Origin: Ottelia alismoides
Taxonomy: Eukaryota; Streptophyta; Magnoliopsida; Alismatales; Hydrocharitaceae
Direction of reading: 5' to 3'
Assembly: GCA_037367405.1 (NCBI GenBank)
Contig: JAZKJV010010541.1
Location: forward strand, 558,001 to 622,000
Length of the DNA stretch: 64,000 nt
Shown: piece by piece, positions 36,422 through 47,469 of the stretch
How positions within the stretch are numbered: position 1 is the first letter of the stretch
How the letters are laid out: the number at the start of each line of letters is the position of its first letter
Program-made: the position numbers and the translations under genes
The notes under the pieces: model-generated
Seen by the model: the letters and a program-made list of their open reading frames with translations, nothing else
What the model was told of the DNA's origin: nothing
Databases searched by the model: none

Positions 36422-38140
36422 CTAAGAACTACTAAGGTACCACACTTAAACCCATACTCATTACATGTCCTTTTGTGTCAATGGTTTGGTAAGAGGATCA
36501 CCAACGTTGTTAGTAGAGGACACCTTTGTGTTGACGATGTCACCACACTTTTGAATCTCCTGAATGACATTGTATTTCCTTTCCATCTGCCTGCTTTTTT
36601 ATGCCATTTGGGTCCCTTCGTCAAAGCTATGGCTCCCGTGTTATCGCAGAGTTGCGGGATGAGAGTATCAGAGGAATCTACGTCAAGCTCCAAGATGAAC
36701 TTGTGCAACTACACCGCCTCCTTTGCAGCATCTGATGCAGCAATGTATTCATCTTCTATTGTTGAACCCAATGCAGTGTCCAGCTTCTTGCTTCTCTGTC
36801 TTGCAACACCACTATTAAACAATAACACAAACCTTATGTCGACTTTCGATCATCTATATCAGACTGGAAGTCAGAATCTATGTATCCCAAGACTTGGAGA
36901 TCACCATCTTCATAGACCAAGATGTAATCTTGTGTTCATCTTAAATGCTTGAAGATGTTCTTCAATGCATTCCAGTGTTTCTCTCCATAGAAGGATTTGT
37001 AACAGCTTACAACACCCATTGCATGGGAGATAACTGGCCTTGTGCATATCATGGCGTACATTAAGCTTCCTACAACATATACGCAAGGGCATCTAGCCAT
37101 GGCCTTGTTTTCCTCAACACTTTGAGGAGCCATCTCTTTAGATAGGTAAATACCATGTCTTAATGGAAGGAAACCTTTCTTGGACTTCTCCATATGGAAA
37201 TGATCCAATATCTTCTTAATGTACCAATGTTTTGACAATCCCAATATCATATTTTCTCTGCTTCTGAAAAGCTTCAGACCCAAGATGAAAGAGGCTTCTC
37301 TAAGATCTTTCATCTCAAATGTATGGGATAGCCAAATATTAACACTGGTCATCATCCCTATATCATTCCCAATGATAAGGACTCCATCTACGTAAATCAC
37401 AATGAACACAATGGTGCTCCCACTAAGCTTCTTGTATACACACGATTCATCAAGATTCTGCACAAAATCATAACTCTTTATGATTTCATCGAATCTAATG
37501 TTCCAGCTACAAGAAGCTTGTTTGAGCCCATAGATGGATTACCTCATCTTACATACTTTACCTTTCTCGGTTATGAACCCTGGGGTTGTTCCATATAGAT
37601 ATCCTCTTCGAGATATCCATTGAGAAATGTCATTTTAACGTCCATCTGCTAGATGTCATAGTACAAATATGCAGATATAGCTAGCAGTGCCATGATATAC
37701 TTGAGCAAAGACGCATGAGAGAATGTCTCATCATAATCGATGCCTTCTCTCTGTTTGCAGCCCTTGGCTACGAGCCGTGCTATGAAATTCTCCACTTTCC
37801 CATCATGTTCTCTTTTTCTCTTGAAGATCCATTTAAACCCAATGGGTTTACCCCTCTATGTGGATCATCTAGGATCCATACACCCTTCTTATGCATGGAG
37901 TCAATTTTTGAATTCATTGCTGGCATCCATCAATCCATCTCATGATCCATGAGTGCTTCATCAAATGAAGTTGGATCATTGTCAGTTCCACGCAACACAT
38001 GAAATCTGTACCTTTCAGATGGTGCAACCACACTCAAACTGCTTCGAAGAGGTATGGGTGTTACATCTTCATTTAATTCTTCAACTTCTATTTCAGGAAA
38101 CTCAACATCATCCAGGGATTCAATGAGTTCATTCACTTCA
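36422..38140 (-). pseudogene. RT and RNase H of element A
   Basis: The linker before RT (37930-38136) reads PSERYRFHVLRGTDNDPTSF. RT motif A survives as MDVKMTFLNG near 37640. The open stretch 36936-37463 (175 codons) carries TIVFIVIYVDGVLIIGND, then FEMKDLREASFILGLKLFR and SLMYAMICTRPVISHAMGVV. The catalytic YVDD is YVDG (37383-37394), so the second metal-binding aspartate is lost. RNase H at 36430-36900 keeps CDNTGAIALTKGPKWHKKAG on the minus strand; the 189-codon ORF on the plus strand here is its antisense shadow. Frameshifts and stops separate the pieces. Confidence 0.8.
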
Positions 38141-39240
38141 TTTTTGTCTTAAATCTTAAGTAAATCATCCTCTATAAATTTTATATCTCTAGAGACAAAG
38201 ACTTTATGAGTCTCAATGTCATAAAGTTTGTATCCAATACCATACTTAACATTCCCCAATGACATGAGTGCGAGATTCTAGCTTACTTGCATCCACGTTC
38301 TTCGCATGGATTGGACAACCCCAAATTCTTAAGTGTCTAACACTAGGTTTGGTTCCATACCAAATCTCATGAGGAGTATTAGGTATGGATTTGCTACGAA
38401 TCTTGTTCACGATATATATTGCAATCTCTGTAACATATCCCCAAAAACTAAGCGGTAAATGTGTGTTACTCATCATTGAACGGACCATGTCCATGATGGT
38501 CCTGTTGTGTCTTTCAGCAACACCCCTAAGTTAGGGAGTTCGATGAGGAGTGAGATTGGAGACAATTCCTTTCTCTCTAAGGTATTCCTTGAATTTATCT
38601 GAGAGGTACTCACCATCTTGGTCAGATCAAATCTGTTTAATCTTCCTATCGATTTGGTCCAAAACCAATGCCATGAACTTTTTGAACTTTTCAAATGTTT
38701 CAAATTTATTATGTAATAGGAAGATAAACCCGTATCGCGAATGGTCATCAATAGATGTCAAATAATATCGATATTCATTTTGGGTCGCGGTACTGAAGGG
38801 TCCACATACATTAGTACGTATTAGGTCAAGAATACCTTCACATCTTGTAACCTTGTTACGGAAAGGTGTCCTAGTCATTTTACCTTGAATACAGTATTCG
38901 TAGGTAGGTAAAGATTGAATATGCAGAAAATCTAAGGGTCCATCCTTTATCAATGTATTGATCTTATCAATAGATAAATAACCAAGCCTTTTATGCCAAA
39001 TGACATTTGAATGATTTCCATCCCCTTAGTTCTTTTAGGGTTTTTATTAGTGGAAGTAACATTCATGACATTTTCATCAACGCACAATTCATAGAGTCCA
39101 TTGGAAGTCAAACACCATCCACAATATGTTTACCATAATGACTTATGATAATTTTATTACAAAATAGAATCGAATATCCACTTCTAACTGATTTAGATAC
39201 GCATATTAAGTTTCTTCTGACATCTGGAACATAAAGACAT
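38141..39240 (-). pseudogene. Integrase of element A
   Basis: The core at 38627-38953 contains CEGILDLIRTNVCGPFSTAT and YYLTSIDDHSRYGFIFLLHN. The first catalytic Asp is replaced: copia integrases have (H/R)(T/S)DVCGP, here RTNVCGP. The second motif reads SDQDGEYLS (about 38590-38640). The C-terminal part at 38246-38494 holds LPLSFWGYVTEIAIYIVNKI and PSVRHLRIWGCPIHAKN, typical of the copia integrase tail. Upstream, 39000-39240 corresponds to the GAG-pre-integrase zinc region. Stops and frameshifts break it. Confidence 0.8.
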
Positions 39241-39242
39241 TC

Positions 39243-40340
39243 TTAAAGCATAGGGACTCTTCCACTAGATAATGACAATCTGTAGCTCCTAACAGCGACT
39301 ACTGTAACAGTTGCATTAGATCCCATCTGGATGACTATCTTCCATTCATCGAGGCTCTTAATTTTTTGAAAAATATGCAACAAATTGCATACATGAACAG
39401 AAGCACCAGCATTGCTGACCCAACTCCCTTCTTGTCCTATGAGAAAATTGATTTCAATGATGAAAGTAGAAGTCATACCTGCTGGGGCTTTACCTTTGTC
39501 AGCAGACTTTAGGTAATCTAGACAGTTACGCTTCCAGTGCCATGTCTTCTTACAGTGATGGCACACATCGATCTTATTCTATGTCACTAGTGCAGAGGCA
39601 GTAGAGGATGAGACAACACTTTGACTCTTCTTCTTTCTCTTTGCGGATGGGTTCTTCCAAGATCCTTTCTTCCGACTGTGCTTCCTTTTGACCTGTGCAA
39701 CCATTGCACTGTCGGAGGGATTATCTTTCTTCATTACAGCTTCTACAGACTTTAAAGAATCCAATAACTCAATGTTAGACCAATTTACCTTGTTCATGTG
39801 GAATGACACAACAAAGTTATTGAAAATTTTAGGGAGGGATAGTAGAATGAAGTCAGACTGCATATCTGCATCCATGTTAGCCTCGAGAATTTCCAACGGT
39901 CTTTCCTTTCGGGGAAAGGTAGCAGTGAGGTACCCAGACATTTTGAGTATATGTTCCCTAACTAAAACCCCCTCCTGCACTTCGTAGCAAATAAGCTCTT
40001 TCATAACATTATAACGCTGAGTTTGATTGACATCTATGAACTTATTCTTGTGATTCATCATTATATCCTGACAAGTCTCCATCTCCACATGTTGCTTATG
40101 AAGCACATTGGAGAGAGATCTCAGAATATAACACATGGTCAATGTATGATCTTCATCATATTTTAAATTAAATTTGATATCTTTCGGTGTCTTAGGGTTT
40201 GCTATCTTGTCCTTTGGTAACACATATGAGATGCGATCCGTAGAGAGAACCAGATCTAAATTATGGATCCAATATGAGTAATTTGGTCATATCAACTAAT
40301 TGACCTCCAGTATCCTATTGAGTGGGTTCATGGACTTCAT
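39243..40340 (-). pseudogene. gag and protease of element A
   Basis: The start MKSMNPL is at 40340; two stops follow (near 40284), then 214 codons are open (39579-40223). The UBN2-type gag includes DKIANPKTPKDIKFN, MCYILRSLSNVLHKQ, REHILKMSGYL and FNNFVVSFHMNKVNWSNIEL, ending in a basic stretch (KRKHSRKKGSW). After a shift, 39243-39566 carries a CCHC zinc knuckle (CHHCKKTWHWKRNC, nucleic-acid binding) and the protease region. The protease catalytic triplet is destroyed: SNAG at 39405-39416 where B has IDSG. The aspartate codon is AAT. Confidence 0.8.
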
Positions 40341-41000
40341 TGTCTGAAATTAAGAACATACTATGTTAGAACATATAAATAATTATATATTAAATAATAA
40401 ATCTTAGATTAAGGATTTTTAATCAAATTATTATAGCCTTTTAAACTTTGAATTTCATTCTCTTAATCACTTTCAAAGAAAGAGATATACTTACGCTATA
40501 TCTCTAGCAAGAACTGAGATCCCCTTTTCTACCTTAGTTACATCCCGGTAATATGAGAAACTATAACTCGGGTAAAAAGAAGCTGGAACACATTTCGCCT
40601 TACGAACCCAATGCATTCCCAATTCAGTCTTTAACACCTGGACCCACCACCCCTAACGTATATGGCCTTGCTCTTTCGAGAAGCAAAGAGCCTGATCCAG
40701 ATGTGCTTGTATGCAGGAGCTATCACTTGGGACATGTGTCTCCTACGTACAATCCCTGACGACAAAACCCTTCATCTTGACAAGAAACCATGGCTCTCAC
40801 TTATGCAATCCTCTACCTCATATTCAGATTTTAATTAATTATTATGAATCATATTCATGTAATTATTTCTTACAAGGGAAATACATCTATATTAACAATA
40901 GAGTGTTATGAATTGGATATAAATATTTATTCATATTAAGTCAATTATAAATCCAATTTAATCAACCAATAAACAATCTTGATTGTTACTTGATAGGAGG
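40341..41000 (-). other. Leader of element A, gag-proximal part
   Basis: Noncoding, collinear with B's leader 57678-58449: ATATACTTACGCTATATC, the CACCACCCCTAACG block and the CAATCTTGATTGTTACTTGA block. It ends where element D begins. Confidence 0.7.
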
Positions 41001-44000
41001 TGAGGATCCGTAAATTCTTCCTCTTAAGAATGTCATTTTAGTGTGCTATAGTCGGTCGAATTGGATGTGTCAAAGACCACTTGATTAAAATTATCGATTA
41101 AAGTCAAATGGTCGATTTTATTTTACTTGGGCAAGCCCAAGGTAGAACAAAGGGACACAAGCCTCTTAACCATTTATCTAGACTCTTATTACTTAGATTA
41201 AGTGTTGAATTAGAAATACATAGGTCAATGTGCACGTGAAGACACAATGCAGTCAATGCGAACACACAATTTTTATTTGATTTTTTAACTTGCAAGGAAA
41301 TGCAAGATTACAATGATGCAAATATGCCCTAATTAGTCATAATATTTTAGCCATTTAATCATTAGTCAATTTCAGGTTCAAATTATGAAGATAGTTCCAT
41401 TAATGAATTTATGCAAGGGATGGAAATCATTATAAGAGAGACACTTAGTTTGATTTGAAGCATCGAAATTCGGAGTGTCAAATTAGAAATTGAACTATGC
41501 CATTAGAAAGAGAATTAAAATAGCTTCAAAACAAGATCAAAATCAACTCAAACGGAGCTCGGATGCTCAATATATTCATAAAAGAAACCAGGGGCATAAA
41601 CGCAAAGAAAATATAGAAATAAATAGGGACATTTGGCAAATAGGTCCTTAGGAGGGACTAAAATGCAAGTAAAAATAACCACGAGGCCTTCCCCGATATT
41701 TACCCACATGCGTAGGGGTATAACTGCAATTCTTAAAACCTACAAGGATTTCCGTGCAATTTACCCCAAACGTACATGGTTTCCACATGCTTGTAGGACC
41801 TATCGGTATATTGAAGATGTTGTGGGGGGCTTTATGCAAATTACCCATGCATGCACGTGACCAGGCACGTGGGACGAGGATCGGCAGACGACTCAAACTC
41901 AGATGAGGCTCGGTCGTTGGTTCAGCTTCGGATCATGGCTCGTGAGGCTCAGATGTGGCTCGGGAGTTCCTAGCCTGGAGGTCTGGTACTGCCTCTCGAG
42001 CGTTGACATGTGGTGGGTTGTGGACCATCCGATCTTCGAAGATCAGACGATAGCTGGGAGCTCCGGAATCATCGACGTGGCTCACTCCAAACAGTTGCAT
42101 GAGCACCAGGAGGGTGCTATCCAACGGTAGTTGTACGTCCTTCCTCATCTGTAACTGGCGGCGGGATCAGACCTCTGGTGATGCAGCTGCAGCTCTGGCA
42201 CCAACTATCGGGCCAGAAGGAGCTCCCTGGGACATCCTGGAAGTTGGTCGAGGTAGCTGGGACCCAGGGCAAAGTGAGAGACGACATGGAGCGGGCCATC
42301 GAGGCTTCTTCGTCGAAGGTGGAGTATGCCAAATCCTCTCCAATCAGGCTCCAGCCAATGAGCATGTATGTACCTACAGAGGTCAATTCTAGACGAAGCA
42401 TGCAAGTACGCTATGACGCAAGTTAGATGGGATGGGTGCTAGGCCATATGGGGCGAAGAAGGCGCTGACTTGAGGTTCTCTCTGACGAGTTCAGAGGAGA
42501 GGGAGGTGAAGTGATCTGGGTTGCGGGAGAGTGGGAAGGTGGGCTAAGTGGTGCGTGAAGATGTCTGAAGGTGGAGGAATCTTGGGGGATGAATAATGGA
42601 CGGTGAAGATGCATGGAAGATCCCAATAAAAACCAAGAAATTAAAAGAAAATGCAATGGAGGATCAAGGAAGTTACCTGGTGAAAATGGTGGTCGTCGGG
42701 CCTATGCGAGGACTTCTTGATGAAGTCCTGGTGTTTACTGCACTCCCCTGGCTATGAGGAGCAGCTCGTTGGTGGAGGAGCACCGAGGCTAAGACTACCA
42801 TGGCTTATGGTGGTCATCGTAGCTTCGTCGATCCGACCTCCCCCTGTCATGGGGAGGCAGAGGAGAGCTGAGCCCAGCCCCATGTAAAGGTGGTCAAAGT
42901 GAAATTTCAGTGGCGACGGTATATTTGAAGGCAGAGCTCGGCGGTTCAAATGATGGAAGTAGTGGGTTGAGCAGGAGATGTGGAGCGAGATAGACAATGT
43001 CGTGGGGCGAGTGGTTGCCTGCGAGGAAGGTGGAGGACCAGGCTATGTCGTGGAGTAGTCAGAGAGTGGAGATGATGGCAGAGAAGGTGGGGGATATAGG
43101 AAGGGTGAAGTGGTCATGCAAGGTGGTCGACATAGGCAAGGATGTAGCTGGAGGAAGACGACGAATCCTCAGTCGTTGGATCTCACGATCTAACAGTTGA
43201 GAAATGGGCACGAGAGAGTTGTGTGTATTAGATCGATCAGACTGCCATCGGGGGCTGAGGGTGTGATGCATGGCGCAAAGAAGAGACGCGCATGGGTGAA
43301 CAACTGAGATGTAATTTGATGGGTGATCGAAGCGCTGGAATCGAGGCGATAACGGTGATGATTGAAGAGGATGGAAGAGATCGAGCGGTGATGGAGATGG
43401 ACACATGGTGAGAGGATGAAGAGGCACGGGCAGACGACATTGATGTGATCCTGGCCTTGATCGAAGGCATAAGATGATGCGGGAAGGAGCGGCTGGAATG
43501 GAAGCGTTTGAGAGTGATCAGACGGCTATGGCTGTGATACGTGACACTATGGGAGAGAGGCGCTGATGAATGGGCGAGATTTAATCTGGAGGCTGATCTA
43601 ATGGTGGAAATCAACGGAGGGAATGAGCGAGAAGATTGACTCTCCAGAGAGTTATCAGACGGTATAAAAAAGAGGGTGCGTGGCACAAAAAGGACTGGGC
43701 CACGTCGTGCAACAAGAAAGCGCCACATGGCCCAATCAGGTTATTCAGATAGGAAACCTCATATTAGAGGGAGAAAGTGGCTGAATTTGGAAAAACTCAA
43801 AGCATGAAAGTTGAGATCTTGATGAGATCTACAATTTCATGTTGACCAAGAATGGAAACGAGGTCAAATAAAAGGAGAAATATTTTTGTGAGTGTTTTTA
43901 AGTGTATAAAAACACTACGAAATTATGTTTTGTTATTTTTTTTATTTTAAATTTATTATATGACTCAGATATATACAACATTTTATATGGTTTTTATTGG

Positions 44001-44061
44001 CATTAGTTTAAGCAAGGGGGTTAATATATGCGAATTGAAACCATGAAACTGAGTTTCATCA
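41001..44061 (-). repeat. 3' LTR of element D
   Basis: 3,061 bp from TGAGGATCCG to TTTCATCA. It matches 47470-50352 almost base for base in order; by eye roughly nine tenths identical in the 150 bp compared around 41100. It has a GC-rich part (about 41890-43740) whose short ORFs on both strands lack domains. The last 190 bp (43872-44061) has no partner in the other LTR. Confidence 0.85.
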
Positions 44062-44075
44062 TCCCCCTATACTTA
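44062..44075 (-). promoter_or_regulatory. Polypurine tract of element D
   Basis: Minus strand TAAGTATAGGGGGA directly precedes the LTR start TGATGAAAC. Confidence 0.75.
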
Positions 44076-47000
44076 AACTATGTTCGTCCCCGAGGATCTC
44101 AAAAATGAATGAGCTGGATTAACCCCCTTGTGCATGTGCGTACAAGATCAGATCCGTTCAAGAAATCCCAATTTTAGAGATCCAAAATCTCAGAGCTCAA
44201 CCCAGTCTTAATCAAGAGGTATCCAATTTCTCTAATTTTTCAGACTCTCTCCGTTATACATATAAACTAAGGATATGAATTTAAGTGTTGACTGCGATAA
44301 CAAGAGTAGAGTCACAACGTCACCCAAGGCCCTAGCTCAAGAAATTTTCCTAAGGACCCAATCCTCAACACTAGGGAATAAATAAAATATTACGTCCAAT
44401 CCACCGTCTCTTTAGTTGTCAGACTTATAAGTGTTGGTAGCAGGCCAACTGATGGAGGCTTTAGGATTGTGTTATTTTTTCTCCCCTCTCATTAGAACAA
44501 GGATTCTATCGAGTGCCTTATTACTCAACACATATTTTTTTGTTGATCAGTGCGTCCATCAAAAGAAGTTGGAGTCATCTGCACTTGTTTTCCTGGGAAT
44601 ACATCGGGGTGTGCCTTTTTTGAGTACCTATCATACCTTCTACACCCAGACTTGTAGCATTTATTATGCAGAGCCCTTTTTTTGGTGAAAGCCCAACTCC
44701 TAGTCCTAATAGTGGTGGTCCATGTGGACACTTTGAAAGGGTTGGGAGCGCTCACCTTTGGTGGAAGCTCTTTTGAGAATTGACTTTGTGGAATGAGAGC
44801 TTTTCTTTCAACATTGATATTTCTTTGCTTTATCTTTGGCTAGCTCCACTGCTTTTACTGAGAGTTGGCACACACTGATCAACATTTTTCTTTTATTCAC
44901 ACCCTGGCACTTAGGTAGATGTCAAGAGATTAGTAAAAGAACCAAGTTCTCATACTGGCTAAAAATGTTTGCACTCAGGTTTCATGAAGCCTTCAATGAT
45001 TTTATCCCATCCTCGAGCATCATTAAATCAAGTCCAGACTTGAATCCCTCATCCCAGTTCCTCAAGTGAAATTTCAACTCTTCTCATCGAGATTGCAGTC
45101 GTGCATGTGAAGTGTTGATCATATTCTTAATGTAGGAGACTAAGCATGCAATATAGAATGCAAATCTATCAAACTAGGGAAATGTGGAATTTTAAATCAA
45201 AGACCCTGATGGCTAAGGTTGGTTAACCTAAAATCTCGAGACCTCAAAACCAGGTGTTTTTTTTAACATCACTTACCCTGTGTGGAAGTGAAAAAATGTC
45301 GGGGATTCAATCCAACTCCTTCATCCATTTTGTTTTTGAAATTTTTATTAAGACTTTAAAAGGCCAATTGACTCCCTAAACTCAAATGAGTAGATGCATC
45401 TGCTTTCAGCCAGTATAGATGTAAGTACGGGCCGAAAAGAGCCTTACGCGATGTCCTCTAAACCACCTACTCTGCCAAGGGACACCGTCATTGAAAAGCG
45501 GCTACTTATTTGAGTTTAGCAGTCAAATTGACTTTTAAAGGATTTTTTATTTCTCGAATTTTTATGGATTTTCTGGAGTAAGGTTAGAACACAAGTTAGA
45601 CTCATTCTCCCGTGTTAAAATCAAGGGATTTTTACCCAGCAGTCCCTATAAACTTTGCCAATCACCTCCACGACCTTTTGCATAATGTAATTACCTTATC
45701 AACCCTATAAATTACACCAAGAACCCTCGCTAGCGTCAAACAGAGTAACCACAAGGTTCATATGGTAAGAGTTGGCAATATTACAAGGTTGAGGGTAGAA
45801 TTATGTTGTTTCAATGGTCGTGGAGGCAACTTGCAAAGTTTATAGGGTCTGTCAGGTAAAAATCCCTAAAATCAAGCTTTGAAAACATTTTCCAAATCAT
45901 GTCACACACACACATATATATATACACAAACATTGTTTAAATGATTTTCAAAATAAGTAAAAACCCATTTTTCAAATCATTTTCCAAATTATTTTTCTTG
46001 AAAATTAGTGTAACATAGTATAAAAAAATTTTCAATTTGAAAACATCTTATCCACTTATTTCAAAAGATTATACTTAAGCTCAATTTTTTTTTCAAAAAT
46101 TTTCAACGTATAGCTAAAGTACATATATTGTATTTAAGGTATACCCCCTATACTTAAACTTTGCTATGTCTTCATATCACTAGATGATACAAAGCCAAAG
46201 ATCCATTTAAGTATAAAAGAATATACAGGAACTGAAAAGGACGCCCCCTATACTTAGGTTAAAATAACCTAACTATCTAGGAAAGGAAAGATGAGTAAGA
46301 AAATTATGGGGACTCATGTCCCCCTTATACTTAAGCTGTGAGTAGCCTAAGTAAAGAGATGATAGATGATGATGGGAGACCTGAGGGGAACGACGAAGTT
46401 AGGATGGATGTACATGTGAGCTAGTTAATTTTTGGAGATGAATAGAGTACCTATGCTCTAGGGGAGGGTGTTGGAGCAATCAAGGCTCAATCAAGCATGC
46501 AATACCCTTTTTAATTCACTAAATCACACGCAAAACCAACAAATGTTGGTTATTTTATCTTGTAAATTTTATTGTTGATAAAAACCTTCTAATTTATGCA
46601 AGGATTAAGAAAATGTCTAACCAAAATATTCTACGTAAATAAGGGTGTTGCTCTCCCAAACATGATTTTACTCCATTTTAGGTCAACTTGCATTTAACAG
46701 TCCCATTTATTTTCTTAAGCTTGTGTCTGTTTAAATGTGAGCATAAATCAATCAATCAATCGTCTACCACTCATTCTCAATTTCCATTAACCTAGGTGAT
46801 CAAGCAAGGAGGGGAGGTCGAGTAAAAGCCATGCAGTAAATAAAATCATGAACTATGCTAAAATAAACTTGCAATGCCTTGAGCAAAATTTCATGGAAAC
46901 CATATTGAATTAAAACCAAAACCAAATGGATGCAAGTCAATGAAAAATCACACCTAACATGATTCTATTAGCGCGAAAGAATGTATTTTATTTTGGCTAG

Positions 47001-47448
47001 GTGAAGCGATGTCTATGTGCGTCTTGAATTATTGTGTGTCCTACCTACGATCAAATACGTAGAATAAAAATATGCGAAATAGCTCAGAGAGCCGCATGCA
47101 TGATCCTAGGTCGACACTCAAGTAGGGTGATCCCCACACAACCATAGACATATTCGTTCATTTACACTCATGAGTCTTCGAACAAAGACTGTTGTAAAGA
47201 CGATTATTACATGGAAAATAAAAATGCAAGGATAACATTTTTTTCGATTTTTCTCTAAAGTTTGCTTTTGTGGCTCCTCGTAGTGAAGAACACCTACTCC
47301 TCGCCTCCTTCATCACCAAGGGCCCTGCCACAAAAACATGTGTTAGATATCCATCGAAGAAAGATTAATAATGCAAACAACAAGACCTATGAAGAAAATC
47401 ACACTTAATCAAAAAATAAGAATCCAAATAAAATGAAAGAAGAGTCGT
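44076..47448 (-). other. Internal region of element D, noncoding
   Basis: No gag or pol motif was found. The left part (44076-44790) matches E's 3' tract (20650-21342). A group of three more polypurine-like motifs lies at 46144-46157, 46244-46256 and 46320-46334. A (CA)(TA) repeat lies at 45906-45926. The right part (46480-47448) is leader-like. Confidence 0.7.
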
Positions 47449-47467
47449 GTCCCCGACAACGGCGCCA
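47449..47467 (-). promoter_or_regulatory. Primer binding site of element D, tRNA-Asp type
   Basis: Minus strand TGGCGCCGTTGTCGGGGAC, 2 nt from the LTR end. This is the typical aspartate-tRNA primer site of Athila-group elements, with one change from the CCGGGG form. Confidence 0.85.
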
Positions 47468-47469
47468 TT

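Noticed and set aside
36383..36952. 189-codon plus-strand ORF, the longest in the window
   Set aside because: It is antisense to the RNase H of element A, whose minus frame carries the recognisable CDNTGAIALTKGP segment; no domain is visible in the plus frame.
43059..43728. Overlapping 122- and 163-codon minus ORFs (and their partners near 49377-50092)
   Set aside because: They lie in D's LTRs, are repetitive in composition, and their counterparts in the other LTR are shifted and broken.
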